A stretch of DNA of 64,000 nt from contig NZ_KQ948674.1 of the NCBI RefSeq assembly GCF_001514145.1, positions 62,001-126,000 on the forward strand, written 5' to 3'. Source of the DNA: Streptomyces canus. Its GTDB lineage: Bacteria; Actinomycetota; Actinomycetes; Streptomycetales; Streptomycetaceae. Shown here in pieces: positions 8,848-22,702 of the stretch (positions are counted from its first letter, which is position 1; every line of letters starts with the position of its first letter). A program made the position numbers and the translations under genes. Under the pieces are notes generated by a model. The model did not search any database. It worked only from the letters and a program-made list of their open reading frames with translations, and was not told where the DNA came from.

Positions 8848-10254
8848 TCACCTGGTCCAGCCGTTCACGTCGAAACGCTGGAAAAGGGCCGGCAGGAACT
8901 CGTGCAGGAGGCCCCGTGCGTATTCGGCGTCCTTGAGTTCGTCGTGGCCGAACCGGAAGACCTCGTAGCCTCTGAGCTTGAGGTCACGGTCGCCGGCCAC
9001 CATCTCGGCGTACTTGGAGCTGTCGGGGACCTGGCCGTCGTCTCGGGTGTAGTGCTGGGACCCGTCGACCTCGAAAACGATGCGCTGCCCGTGGGGCAGG
9101 AGGAGCAGGAAATCCATGCGGGAGCGAAGCAGTGCTTCGGGGCCCCGCTCGCGCACGGTCTTGTGGTCCCAGTGGAGCCAGACCTCGGGCAGGAGTGCCG
9201 GGAGGTCGTAGACGGCGGGTCCGAGAATCTGGTGATAGAGCTCGAAGAGGTTGCGCTGTCCTGGGGAGTTGCCGGGCAGACTGCGGCGGAGCCGGTGGTA
9301 GAGGGTCTTCTTGGCTTCGGCTTCGCTGGAGATCTGTTGGGTGTCTTGCCACCAGCTCTGGAGGTCTCGCCAGCGGATGCCGTCGCCCGTGATTTCGCGG
9401 TCGTAGACGAGGACGTTGTCGGGGTCGCCGACGATCTCGATGTCGTTGTCCACCGCGGACAGGAAGCGGATATCCGGCTTGGTGAGCGAGGCGAAGATGA
9501 CGTTCTTCGGCCGTCGATTGTCGGCGAGGCGGGTTGAGACCATGGTGAAGCGCGGGTAGCCCCCGTCGGTCCCGGTCTCGCGCAGCTCGATCCCAGCGCT
9601 GCGGAGCCGCTCGTTGATCACGTCCACGAGTTGACGCTGGGCGGGTTCGTCGAGGAGGACGTCTGCGGAGACAGCCCCTTCTAGGAACCGGGCGAACCGT
9701 GCGTCACCGGCTTCGAACGCCCTCAGGTTCTCGAAGAGATCTTCAGCCGACCAGTCTTCCTGGTTGCGGAAGACGTGTTGCTGGATGAGCTGTCTGAGGC
9801 TCGGAGTGCGGTTGGCGGTAGGGAGCAGCAAGTCAGCGAGGGATTCCTCGGGGTCGAGCACCCAGAAGCGCTCCAGCAGCGCCATGAACCGGGCTTGGTT
9901 GCGGGCCATGGCCGTCAGGTCCAGAGCGCGTGCCAGCTCGCGCCGAATCCTCTTCGGTATTTCCGGGGGCGACGACTCCGCCCACAACAGGTCCTCTATC
10001 CCATTGCGCGTTGCGGCGTTCAGGTTCCCTTGCGCCAGGATGCGTTCCGCTACGCGGGGAAGGTCGCTGTCGGACGTCTGCGCGAAACTCCGTTCGATCC
10101 GTACCCGCAGCGACCCTTCCTCCTTGGGTACGTGCGGCATGGCCAACTCTTCAAATGCCGCGTTGAGCGTGGCGTGCGTGTTTCCACTGAGGCGGCGCGA
10201 GACCACTTCGCCCACCAGCTGCCGAAGTGCCGAGCGATCCCTGCTGTCGACCAT
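8848..10254 (-). CDS. AbiJ-related protein with C-terminal PD-(D/E)XK-like nuclease
   Basis: The protein has 468 residues from the ATG at 10254. The frame stays open further upstream to 10809, but that part has no protein-like character and overlaps another reading frame. The helical N-terminal and middle parts (for example FWVLDPEESL, LRETGTDGGYP) resemble 'AbiJ-related' proteins of abortive-infection systems, as I remember the family. The C-terminus, about residues 380-455, has RMDFLLLL then IVFEVDGSQHY. This is the D...ExD arrangement of Vsr/DUF559-like PD-(D/E)XK nucleases. A protein that senses phage infection and cuts nucleic acid is a reasonable reading, but no immunity gene or partner is evident. 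Start choice is only moderately sure. Confidence 0.65.
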   Translation of the reverse strand: MVDSRDRSALRQLVGEVVSRRLSGNTHATLNAAFEELAMPHVPKEEGSLRVRIERSFAQTSDSDLPRVAERILAQGNLNAATRNGIEDLLWAESSPPEIPKRIRRELARALDLTAMARNQARFMALLERFWVLDPEESLADLLLPTANRTPSLRQLIQQHVFRNQEDWSAEDLFENLRAFEAGDARFARFLEGAVSADVLLDEPAQRQLVDVINERLRSAGIELRETGTDGGYPRFTMVSTRLADNRRPKNVIFASLTKPDIRFLSAVDNDIEIVGDPDNVLVYDREITGDGIRWRDLQSWWQDTQQISSEAEAKKTLYHRLRRSLPGNSPGQRNLFELYHQILGPAVYDLPALLPEVWLHWDHKTVRERGPEALLRSRMDFLLLLPHGQRIVFEVDGSQHYTRDDGQVPDSSKYAEMVAGDRDLKLRGYEVFRFGHDELKDAEYARGLLHEFLPALFQRFDVNGWTR

Positions 10255-10452
10255 CCGACGATGATCCCAGAGCGTCATCAGGCAGTCAGCGGTCTCGGCA
10301 AGCCAGAAGCTGTGTGGGCGCCCGTCGAGAACCAGGTGCTGTTCAGCGCGGGTTGCGCGGGGCCCACCACACCGGCGCCTGGCCGAGGCGGTTTTGTGGG
10401 TCACAGCCGCCGGTTGGTTGGCTGATCTTCCCATGATTAGGGGGGGACAGTA

Positions 10453-10676
10453 GTGGCAGCGAGCGTCGCAGCGACCGAGCCGGAACACCTGAAGTCGTTG
10501 ATCATCAGCACCGCGCAGGACCTCTGGGAGGACAAGGACGCCCTGAGCACGTTCCTGAACGTGGTCCGGCGCAGCGAGGGTTCGCCAGGCTGGCTGACCC
10601 TCTGGAACAGTCCGAGGTCCGGCCCGCGAAAGCCACCTTCTACGGTGTGAAGAGCACTGAGTTCCAGGAGAAGTAA
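10453..10676 (+). pseudogene. Small gene remnant with frameshift
   Basis: From GTG 10453 the frame reads MAASVAATEP...NVVRRSEGSPGWLT. The protein-like signal then continues in another frame as LEQSEVRPAKATFYGVKSTE and ends at TAA 10674-10676. A one- or two-base indel near 10600 would join the pieces into about 74 residues. It looks like a short intact-ended gene damaged by a frameshift, or the tail of a lost larger gene. The family is not recognised. It lies between the divergent upstream region of the AbiJ-related gene and the end of the SWIM gene. Confidence 0.4.
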
Positions 10677-10700
10677 CGCCCGGCGGCCGAGGGCATCCGG

Positions 10701-11908
10701 CTACCGGTCGCGCAGGGCACGACGAGCGGCCTTGTATGCGGTGGCGGGGTTGTCCGAGGGGCCGGGGGCGGGCCGCCAGGTGCCGTGCCAGTCGGTGAAC
10801 GGGTACCACAGGCCGTCGGCGCCGAGGCGGAGTTGGATGCGGGCGGCCTCATCGGTGAGCTGGTTGTCCCGGCTGACGAGGGAGGCGAGCCGTGCGGGCC
10901 GGTGCGGCTGAATCGCCGCCTCGGCGTGCGCGAGCATCTCCGCGTCGGCGGCCAGGGGCCATAGTGCGACTTCGACGCCTGCCGCTCCGCCGTATTCGTG
11001 GGCGAGGGCGAGGTCGCGCATCTGGAGGGTGGACAGGCCCAGCTGCTCGGCGGCGTGTTCGAGGTAGCGCCGGTGGGCGGGGTCGGCTAGCAGACGGGCG
11101 GTGTCCTGGACGGGGTCGTCGGCGGCCGGGAGCGGGCGGCCGGCCAGGAGTGCCGAGGCCCGTACGGCGGCGTCCCGGGTCAGCAGGCGCAGGGCCTGGG
11201 CGGTGGGTCCCGGGGCCGGAGGGTCGGACCGCAGACCGTCCAGCAGCGGAGCCGGCACCGTTTGGCTGGTGCGGGCATGGGCTGGGCGGGTGGGGCGGGC
11301 ATTGAACCGGCCGAAGGCATGGTGTGCGTCGGTCCCGGTCCGCGTCTGCTCCGGTCCCCGGGCCGGAGCGGGATCCGTGGGCTTGCGTCCCCGGACCATG
11401 GTGCGCAGCTGCTTCGTGGAGCCGCCGCGCAGGGTGAGGAGGACTCCGGGGTTGGCGCGTACGTGCTGGGCGACGCGGTAGCCGACGGCGACGCTGTGCG
11501 GGCAGATGCCGGGGTCGGGGCGGCAGCTGCAGGTGAAGGTGATGTCGCCGGGCGCGGGCGCGATGCGGATGACGTCGGCGTTGTCGGTGATGGTGTCGGG
11601 CAGCCGGCCGGCGGCGATGACGTCGGTGTGCTCGTCCGAGGCGGCGATGGCCTGGTAGATGCGCTCCCACTCGTGGCTCTGGAGCGGGCTGATGGTCAGG
11701 CAGGGCTGGTGGGGGCGTGCGGCGTTGGGCATGGTGAGGGTCGTTTTGGCGGTGCCGTGGTTGATGTGGACCTGGCCGATGTCCGCTCTGGTCAGCAGGC
11801 GTTCGCCGGTCAGGAGCATCACCGGGTCGGAGGCCGCGGCCTCGAAGGCGGTGAGCCAGGCATCCACCCAGCCGTGGGTGGCGGAGGTCGGGGCATGGTC
11901 GGCGGTGG

Positions 11909-11912
<4 letters not shown>
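10701..11912 (-). CDS. SWIM zinc-finger protein paired with SNF2 helicase
   Basis: The protein has 403 residues from GTG 11912. That start overlaps the TGA of the upstream helicase gene (GTGA), with AGGAG 8-12 bases before it. The frame is open further upstream, but this lies inside the helicase gene and is not protein-like. The SWIM motif C-x-C-x6-C-x-H is seen as CSCRPDPGICPH at about residues 128-139. SWIM domains bind zinc and are known in bacteria next to SNF2 ATPases, where they are thought to contact DNA or partner proteins. The tight overlap strongly suggests the two proteins act as a complex. The C-terminal half is helical and unassigned. Confidence 0.85.
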
Positions 11913-16210
<4,298 letters not shown>

Positions 16211-16436
16211 CCCTCCCTGCTTCAGGTCCGTGTCCAGGCATTCTGCCGCGTCCGGCTACCTGCGCGGGCAGGGACACGAGTCCCCGCTACCCGCGTATGC
16301 GACGGTTCTGATCGCCACGGATGCGCCCACCGAGGCCAGGCCCCGAGGTCCAGGAGCGCGCGACGGCTCCACACCGTGAGGCGCCCGCCTGGAAAGGAAG
16401 CGTCAGTGTCGGTGCCGCGCCGTAGCGTGTGCCCCC

Positions 16437-17198
16437 ATGAACTTCCAGTACATACCGCCGGTCCCGGCACAGCAGATCCGGCAGCTGCCCACGCGGGATG
16501 TCGCGCTCCTTCTTCTGCGGCACCTCGCCAGCGGCACCGGATATCTGCAGTACGCGAGCACGATGGGTTCGGCACGGCAGGCGTTCCAGGAAGAGCCGGA
16601 CATGGACACGCTCGTGAACCGTCTGTCCGATGCCTGGTGTTGGCTGGAGGCGAACGCACTGCTGTCCCGGGAACCCAGCCAGTCCGAGGCGTTCCGCCGG
16701 ATCTCCGACGACGGCAGGGCCTTGGCGAAGGACCCGCAGGGCATCACGCGGTTCGAAGCCCGCGAGCGGCTGTCGGGCCCGCTCCACCCGGCCCTGGAAG
16801 ACACGGTGCGCACCAATTTTGACCTGGGGGACTACGAGACGGCGTGCTTCGCCGCGATGAAGGCGGTCGAGGTCTCAGTCCGGGACGCCTCCGGACTCGA
16901 CAACTCCCTGGTCGGCGTGAAGCTGATGCGTGCGGCGTTCCAGCCGCATCAGAACGGCAAAGTCGGCGGGCCGCTCGCCGACGCCGGAGCCGAGGGCGGT
17001 GAACAGGAGGCCGCGTCCGCGCTGTTCGCCGGCGCCATGGGCGCGTACAAGAATCCCGCCAGTCACCGTACCGTCGACTTCGACGATCCGATCGAAGCCG
17101 CCGAGATCATCCAGTTCGCCGACCTGCTGCTGCGCCAGGTCGAACGCGCCAAGCGCCGCCAGGCCGCGGTGACGGCACAGGGCGGCTCGCCTGGCTGA
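16437..17198 (+). CDS. Hypoth_Ymh (TIGR02391) HEPN-like protein
   Basis: The protein has 253 residues; its C-terminal half has the Hypoth_Ymh signature: an active-looking helix pair with YETACFAAMKAVEV and GAMGAYKNPASHR near residue 200. The N-P-x-x-H stretch is like the R-x4-6-H catalytic motif of HEPN ribonucleases. The family is common in phage and mobile-element defence loci, usually as a suspected RNA-targeting effector. A TAGCGT box (16423-16428) sits 8 bases before the ATG with no Shine-Dalgarno, so a leaderless mRNA is likely. It diverges from the SNF2-SWIM pair, with 226 bases between starts. Confidence 0.7.
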   Translation: MNFQYIPPVPAQQIRQLPTRDVALLLLRHLASGTGYLQYASTMGSARQAFQEEPDMDTLVNRLSDAWCWLEANALLSREPSQSEAFRRISDDGRALAKDPQGITRFEARERLSGPLHPALEDTVRTNFDLGDYETACFAAMKAVEVSVRDASGLDNSLVGVKLMRAAFQPHQNGKVGGPLADAGAEGGEQEAASALFAGAMGAYKNPASHRTVDFDDPIEAAEIIQFADLLLRQVERAKRRQAAVTAQGGSPG

Positions 17199-17252
17199 CC
17201 CTGTCGGCGGTACGGGTGGTGACCTCTGCTGGCCGGTCGCGTTGTAGAGCCC

Positions 17253-18362
17253 GTGCCGAAGTCCTCCTCCGCATCGCCCGCACCGCCCGCGCCAGCAGTG
17301 AGAAGCACGGTCCCCCCTCCTCTGCTGACGATCCAGCAGGGGGAGGCCGCGCGCCGCCTCCTGAGCCATGTGGCGTCCGTGCGGCTCGCCGGTGCCGACG
17401 CGCAACTGCTCGCGGTGGTGATTGCCATCCGTGCGGCCCGGGCCGGGTCGGGGAACATCACCGGCCAGGACCTGGACTTCCTGCGCCTGGGAGATACGCC
17501 GGCAGCCGTTGCCGAGCTCGCATCGTTGGGTTGGCAGTTCGCCGGCGACCTCCTGGACGGCGACCGCGAGACTCCGGTCGCCGTGACCGTGCCCGGTCTT
17601 GCTGACGCACTGCCGATCAGCAGGACCGCACGCTCCCGCGTCTCGGGATGGATCACCCGCACGCTCGCCTCCAAGACGGTCAAGAAGGCCTCGCCGTCCG
17701 CGCGGCTGGCGGCGCTGTTCCTGGCTGCCCACAGCTCCAACGACCGCTACGGCGCAGTCCCACCAGAGCTGCCGGAGCACTGCCGCGCGGCGCTGCCCGA
17801 GCTGCTGGACCGAGGATTCCTCGCAGAACTGGCCGACGGCCGGTATCTGCTGGACGAAGACGCACGGCGCCTGTCGGGCATGCACCCGCGCTCTCACGAC
17901 AGCACGGCGCTGGTGCGGCTGCGGTGGCAGGCTTGGAAGGACGGCGTGAGCCCGGCGCTGCGCCGCCACGCCGAAAATGTTGAGCACTGCCCGCTGTGCA
18001 CGCCGCCGCTGGAGCAGGTGGCGTCGGCCTTCATGCGGCCGGCCGTGCCGATGCAGATCCCGCTACGCGTCCGCAATGCCTACGGTGCGTGGAAGGACTC
18101 CCATCCCGACCGGGGCCCGCATGCCCTGCAGTTCGCCGCCGCGTTCCGGGCCCAGCACCAGCACGGCCCGTCCCTCAAGCAGCTGTGCGAGGGCATGGGC
18201 TGGCAGATCGAGTCGCGTGAACTGCGCAGTTTCATCGTCCAGCGGCTGATCACCAACGAGTGGCTGACCAACACCGCGCCCGTGCCGTGGACGCTGCGCC
18301 CGGGGAAGGCCGCCCAAACGGACAGGACCCCGGCAACGGTGCTCAGTTCCAGCACCCGGTGA
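17253..18362 (+). CDS. Unknown 369-residue protein
   Basis: The GTG start follows the HEPN-like gene by 54 bases, so they may form one operon. The first ~25 residues are Ser/Ala/Pro-rich. Two helical domains follow, and the junction has a HCPLC cysteine pair (about residue 247) that may be half of a zinc site. The C-terminal ~90 residues (LKQLCEGMGW...SFIVQRLITNEWL) look like a winged-helix-type fold. I do not recognise the family. A nucleic-acid-binding role is possible but not shown. Confidence 0.65.
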   Translation: MPKSSSASPAPPAPAVRSTVPPPLLTIQQGEAARRLLSHVASVRLAGADAQLLAVVIAIRAARAGSGNITGQDLDFLRLGDTPAAVAELASLGWQFAGDLLDGDRETPVAVTVPGLADALPISRTARSRVSGWITRTLASKTVKKASPSARLAALFLAAHSSNDRYGAVPPELPEHCRAALPELLDRGFLAELADGRYLLDEDARRLSGMHPRSHDSTALVRLRWQAWKDGVSPALRRHAENVEHCPLCTPPLEQVASAFMRPAVPMQIPLRVRNAYGAWKDSHPDRGPHALQFAAAFRAQHQHGPSLKQLCEGMGWQIESRELRSFIVQRLITNEWLTNTAPVPWTLRPGKAAQTDRTPATVLSSSTR

Positions 18363-18428
18363 ATCTCTTGCCCGGGCCGTTGCCAGGTTCTGGACCATCG
18401 AAGGAACCGCCGTGGAGGTGAGTCAGGC

Positions 18429-19052
18429 GTGACGAGAGCTGTAGCGCCGGCCGTCCGGGAAAAGGCCCGCAGCCGTACCTGTCCGGACTGCCGTGCAGCA
18501 CCGGGCGAGAAATGCGCGCCTGACCGGGCCGGGCGCTCCCAGTTGCACCGGGGCCGGATCCGGGACGCCGAACAGGCCATGCAGGTGCCCGTGTACCGCA
18601 TCCTACCGCCGGACGCCGACCGTCACTGCATGCCTCTGGACCCCGACTGCGCCGACACTCTGGTGGTGTCGCTGCACAAGGACGTGGTCGCGGAGCTGGC
18701 CCGCTCCCATTACGAGGCCGCGGCGCTGCTGTGGCTCGTACTGGAACAGGCCGGACAGGAGCGGGCCACCGTGCTGGACGTCAAGAACTTCCAGGTGGCG
18801 TTCTTCCTGATGCCGCTCGACTACCTGGCGCCTGCTGAAGTCCTGGAGGCAGTCGACCGGCTGGCCGCCCGAGGCTTCGTCGAACGGGCCGGCGACAGGG
18901 GCGTGCGCGTCAACTCCCTGGCGGCCTGCGTCATCGAGCGGCGCGAGCTGCCCGCCCGGTTGCTCATGGAGTGGAACGCGGCCAAAGCCTCCTGGGAGGG
19001 AGCCCCGATGCCGGCACCGCCTGTTGCGGTGCCCGCTACGTCCCAGCCCTGA
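18429..19052 (+). CDS. Zinc-finger winged-helix-like protein, paralogue of the 57-kb gene
   Basis: The protein has 207 residues. The N-terminus has a compact zinc-finger-like block, CPDC-x5-GEKC followed by an R-x-x-Q-L-H-R-G-R-I tail (about residues 18-43). The body is predicted helical with hydrophobic repeats (ALLWLVLEQA, FLMPLDYLAPAEVLEAVDRL), consistent with a winged-helix dimer. The GTG at 18429 is preceded by GTGGAGGTGA. The gene at 57049-57669 encodes a clear paralogue with the same finger, start context and domain order. The function is unknown; DNA binding is likely. Confidence 0.7.
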   Translation: MTRAVAPAVREKARSRTCPDCRAAPGEKCAPDRAGRSQLHRGRIRDAEQAMQVPVYRILPPDADRHCMPLDPDCADTLVVSLHKDVVAELARSHYEAAALLWLVLEQAGQERATVLDVKNFQVAFFLMPLDYLAPAEVLEAVDRLAARGFVERAGDRGVRVNSLAACVIERRELPARLLMEWNAAKASWEGAPMPAPPVAVPATSQP

Positions 19053-19119
19053 CGACACGCCGCCAGCGCGGCACCGCGGGTTGGCCGGTGGAACCGGCGA
19101 CCGCCTCTAGCCTCAGCGC

Positions 19120-19401
19120 ATGGCCTTGAGCACCGATGAACGCTCCCTGCTGACACTGATCACGAACTCCCCCGACCCGGTAGTGATGTCCGACTTTTTC
19201 CACCAGCTGAGTCCGCCGGCTCCCGGCATGAACGAACACCATCCCGGTCACGAAGAGTGGCTCCTGCGCCAAATCGAGTGGCACAGCGTCTCCGTCGAGC
19301 TGTGGCAGCGAGACCTCGTCCGCGTCGTCGTGCCGGCTAACGGGGAACGCGGTGACATGGTCGAACCCACCGAGGCCGGCCGCGCCGCCCTGGCCGCCTA
19401 A
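19120..19401 (+). CDS. Unknown 93-residue protein, leaderless
   Basis: The ATG lies 6 bases after TAGCCT (19108-19113), with no ribosome site, the pattern of a leaderless streptomycete gene. The protein starts MALSTDERSLLTLITN and looks like a small winged helix: helix-helix, then two strands around VELWQRDLVRVVVP, ending in EPTEAGRAALAA. This last stretch is like the end of many small DNA-binding proteins. The family is not recognised. It is followed 39 bases later by another unknown gene in the same direction. Confidence 0.6.
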   Translation: MALSTDERSLLTLITNSPDPVVMSDFFHQLSPPAPGMNEHHPGHEEWLLRQIEWHSVSVELWQRDLVRVVVPANGERGDMVEPTEAGRAALAA

Positions 19402-19440
19402 CGCTCCGCACCCACCCTCTCAGCCACCAGGAGATGCAGC

Positions 19441-20124
19441 ATGCCGTCCGCCCACAGGGCCACTCTGCGGCCCGCCGGACTTGAGCTCAGCGAAGTCGAG
19501 TTCACCTTCGGCAGCTCGTTCCCCCACCCCCGGGAGCGGGCTATCCGGGAAGGGTACGGCTTCGAGATCGAGCTTCCGGCTGTACTCGATCTGCTCACCG
19601 GCATCGATGACGGCGTCCTGAAAGCAGGAGACGTCAAAGACCTCCTGCTGCACGTGGTCGACGGCATGTATCCGCGGGCTGACTGCTGGTGCTACGAGAG
19701 CGACGAGGACAAGCTGGCCTGGTGCCGGCGGGACGGCACCTGCCAGACCTGCGACCGTCACCGGGACGCCTTCGCGAAATCCCTGGCCCTGGCGGCCGAG
19801 CGGTGGCGACGCTGGACGCTGCCCGACCAGTACCCCTACGCCACAGGTAACGCCAAGGGACTGCACGAGGTCGGCTGCCACATTCTGCGGCAGGGCATGC
19901 CACAGGAGTTCAGCCCGCCAGCCGCCGATGATGCCGAAGCGCTGCGTTCCTTCGCCCACCGAAAGGACGCCTACGACCGGCCGCCGACGGGCCTCAAGCC
20001 GAGCTACCACGTCCCCTTCCACGCCATGACGACTGCCGAGACCCGAGCGTGGATGGAACGGAACACCGGCCCCAAAGGGGGCCGCTACTACCACCGCTGC
20101 GAGCGGTGCGCCCCCACCCCATGA
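19441..20124 (+). CDS. Unknown cysteine-rich 227-residue protein
   Basis: The ATG at 19441 follows a purine-rich AGGAGATG (19429-19436). The protein is acidic with a central cysteine cluster (CWCYESD, then CRRDGTCQTCDRH, about residues 81-102) and a C-terminal CERCAPTP. These could bind zinc. The region SFAHRKDAYDRPPTG is typical of streptomycete accessory proteins, but I do not recognise a family. It is probably in one operon with the 93-residue gene before it. Confidence 0.6.
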   Translation: MPSAHRATLRPAGLELSEVEFTFGSSFPHPRERAIREGYGFEIELPAVLDLLTGIDDGVLKAGDVKDLLLHVVDGMYPRADCWCYESDEDKLAWCRRDGTCQTCDRHRDAFAKSLALAAERWRRWTLPDQYPYATGNAKGLHEVGCHILRQGMPQEFSPPAADDAEALRSFAHRKDAYDRPPTGLKPSYHVPFHAMTTAETRAWMERNTGPKGGRYYHRCERCAPTP

Positions 20125-20296
20125 CCAAGTCCTGGCCATGTACTGCGTGCCGATTGTGTGACTTCGCTCCCCGCCGGGTCTTTCCTCGACCGTCCCCTCG
20201 TTTACCTACTGATCTCTGCGGAGTGTTGTCGGGTGACGCGTAATGATCCCTGCGGTACGCACGTCTGGGCGCCGGCAGCCCGACCCCGCGCTGGTG

Positions 20297-21004
20297 TCAC
20301 GTGCGGATCTGATGGGGCAGTGCACCAGCCCGGGACTGCTTCAGGTACCAGCTGATCTCGTTGGGGAACTGGTCGGCGAAGCGCAGGAGCCGTTCCAGGA
20401 CGCCTTCGTACAACGGGTCCGTGCCCAGGCGGTCGAACTCGGTGAGCCGCCCCGCCCACAGAGCAGCCGTGTCCGTCGGCACGCCGTCGCCGAGCTCCGC
20501 AGCACACTCGACGACGCCCTCCACCGAACGGAGAAGTTCATGGCGGTCTTTTTCGTGCCGGTCCCGGAACGTGGGCTCTCGTGCGATCAGCAGGTCGGTG
20601 CACGGGATCGACAAGGCATCGCGCAGCTGGCCGAGGGCCGGCTCTTCGCACAGCTCCGTCACCGCGGCCGCCGTCAGGGCGGGCCGGCCGCCCACGACAC
20701 GGTCCAGGATGCTGGTCCCGAGCACCGCGGCCGCGCTCGCGTAGCGCCAGGCGAGCAACCCGACGCCACGCTCGTAGCGGTCGGCCAGACGGCCAAGCCG
20801 GTGCACGGCGTCGGGGTGGTGGGTCAGGGCCCGGCCCTGCGTGTACACCGCCGCGTTCTCCTCCAGCCGGTAGCAGCGGTTGGTCATGGCGAGCGCGGAC
20901 TCGTACTCGTGCCGCAGGTCCTGCAACGTGACGTGCAGGGAGCGCAGCGCCTCGACCTCGAGCGCAGTCAGCGGCGCCGCATCGGTGAATACCGGGAAAT
21001 CCAT
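20297..21004 (-). CDS. Unknown helical 235-residue protein
   Basis: The ATG at 21004 is preceded on the minus strand by AGGAGAC at about 8 bases. The protein begins MDFPVFTDAAPLTALEVEALRSLH and is nearly all helix, with no cysteine motif, membrane segment or catalytic signature I can name. It stands alone: the neighbour to the left is on the other strand and to the right are gene remnants. Confidence 0.6.
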   Translation of the reverse strand: MDFPVFTDAAPLTALEVEALRSLHVTLQDLRHEYESALAMTNRCYRLEENAAVYTQGRALTHHPDAVHRLGRLADRYERGVGLLAWRYASAAAVLGTSILDRVVGGRPALTAAAVTELCEEPALGQLRDALSIPCTDLLIAREPTFRDRHEKDRHELLRSVEGVVECAAELGDGVPTDTAALWAGRLTEFDRLGTDPLYEGVLERLLRFADQFPNEISWYLKQSRAGALPHQIRT

Positions 21005-21242
21005 CGGGGTGTCGTCTCCTCACGACGCTGTCGGATGTCGCTGGCCATGGCGCCGGTGTTCTCGCCCAGCGCTCGTGCGCCGGCTTTCGTCGACCGGTGT
21101 CCCGTCTCGATGCACTATCCAAGCCGAGCCAGCCATCCGGCGTAGTCGGAACCAGCCGAACGCTGATCTTCTGGTGCGCGCGCAGGGCACGCCGCCCTGA
21201 TAATCCCGCTCCCTCAGCCACTGGGCCGGGGGCTCACGGGTG

Positions 21243-21765
21243 TCAATACTCTTTTGGGTCTTCGCGGGCCCGCCACTCCCGGCGGGCGTACGCGCGTACA
21301 GCGTCGCGCTCCATCTCCGTGCAGCCTTCCCGCAACGGCGGCGGGATGTCGCCGCTGCGGCTCGTGCCGTGGCGCAGGTCGGTGCTCCGCCAGGTGGCTG
21401 GCGACGCTGGAGGCGTCCGTGCGCAGCTCATCCCCTTCCTCTGGCCCGCCGGGCTCCTCTTTGTAGGGCCAGGGCAGGTAGCCGCCCGGCGGGTGGCACA
21501 GGGCGAGCACGTCCAGGGCAACGGCCGTCTCCAGCAGCTCATCGCGGTACTCCATCACCTGCAGGCCAACGGCGGACAGCACCCGGTCCTGATCACCCTG
21601 CTCGTGCGCGACGGCCAGGTCCTTGCGATCCATGATGTGGCCGTAGAGCAGGGCCGGAATGAGCTCGGAGATGCGAACCAGGTGTTCGCCGTACACGGCC
21701 TGCGCCGCCCGGCTGGTCACCCAGCCCGGCCACGGCTCAACTGGGGACGCTCGGTGCGGGATCAT
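21243..21765 (-). pseudogene. Frameshifted unknown gene
   Basis: From ATG 21765 one frame reads a convincing protein (MIPHRASPVEPWPGW ... LLYGHIMDRKDLAVAHEQ ... LALCHPPGGYLPWP) to about 21385. The signal then moves to another frame, reading DLRHGTSRSGDIPPPLREG and ending WRAREDPKEY at the stop, 21243-21245. Joined, it would give about 174 residues. TAGCGT on the minus strand, 7 bases before the ATG, supports this start as leaderless. The family is unknown. A sequencing error cannot be excluded. Confidence 0.5.
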
Positions 21766-21847
21766 GCATGCCACGCTAGCGGCCGCCTGTGACATCCGGG
21801 CCGGACACCGGACAGGGCCTCCCGCATCGGATCGTCGGCAAGTCGCT

Positions 21848-22222
21848 TTACTGGCATGGCTGTTGGGTGGCCAGGTGAAAGGTACCCAGCCAAGGAAGAT
21901 GTGGTCGGCGGCGCCGTAGCGCAGGACGTCGTTGGGTCCGGTCCCGGAGACCGGCTCGAACATCGTGGAGACACCCACCAGCAGCCCGTTGTGAGGCCGG
22001 CACGCTTTGATGGTCTCCGGGTCCGCCGACGACGTTGTGCCCGTCTAGGCCTGCGTCGATGTGGCTGGGCGATCCGACCAGCCGGGCGCGGGGCGGGGCC
22101 TGGTCGGCCACCCACTTGTCGAGGACCAGCTCGCGGCCAATCGGGCGGAACCCCCGGGCCCGCCAGTGCCGTTCGGTGGTCACCGTCCAGCGGTCGCCGC
22201 CGGAGGCCCTGCTGCCGGGCAT
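21848..22222 (-). pseudogene. Degraded unknown gene
   Basis: Protein-like sequence on the minus strand passes from one frame (DRWTVTTERHWRARGFRPIG ... HIDAGLDGHNV) to another (DPETIKACRPHNGLLVGVS ... GAADHIFLGWVPFTWPP), with the switch near 22030. This looks like one gene broken by a small indel. The ends are uncertain: no good start site is visible and the second frame runs on into the next remnant. The family is not recognised. Confidence 0.35.
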
Positions 22223-22380
22223 CCTGTGCCGCTGCCGGCAGCGGCACACGGCCGGTCGGCACACTGCCCGACTGCGGTCCCGAAATGACGGAGATCGAGC
22301 TCTTGCCGCCCAGCCGCCAGCCTGAACGCGTGTGCGTGTCACGGGTGTTGGTGCGCGGTCTTTCCACTACAGTGCGGCGC

Positions 22381-22455
22381 GTGCGACATGCGCGAGCCTG
22401 GGACCCCGACGTGTCCTGGGTCGGCCGACAACAAGGCGCCCCGAAGCGGGCTTGA
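22381..22455 (+). other. Possible 24-codon leaderless ORF or gene remnant
   Basis: TACAGT (22368-22373) lies 7 bases before a GTG that opens a short frame, MRHARAWDPDVSWVG..., ending at TGA 22453-22455. The -10-like box and spacing fit a leaderless gene start. The peptide looks like the first residues of a longer protein that stops early. It may be a truncated gene start or chance. Confidence 0.25.
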
Positions 22456-22702
22456 GCCTTATTGCGCTGTCTGAGTGGCCGTTGCTGAGCCCGTGGCTGA
22501 TGCCTCGAGAGCTCGATTGTTGAGCCCACGAACCCCTGATTCCGAGCTCACCGGGATGAACAGCCGTAGTGCGGCCCTGGCAAGGCACCGAGACCAGTGA
22601 ACGTCGGCACGGCCTCAGCAAGATCCCACGTACACGAACGTGGTGGTCGGGCTGAGTGCCGTTGCACCCAAGGTCCGGCCACCGGAAAGGTCATCCGGAC
22701 CG

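Noticed and set aside
10255..10809. Upstream extension of the AbiJ-related frame to 10809
   Set aside because: The added ~185 residues are Arg/Pro/Cys-rich, overlap another protein-like frame on the plus strand and have no ribosome site.
20243..21145. 300-codon plus-strand frame opposite the gene at 20297-21004
   Set aside because: The minus-strand frame has a good ribosome site and natural protein composition; the plus frame is its shadow.
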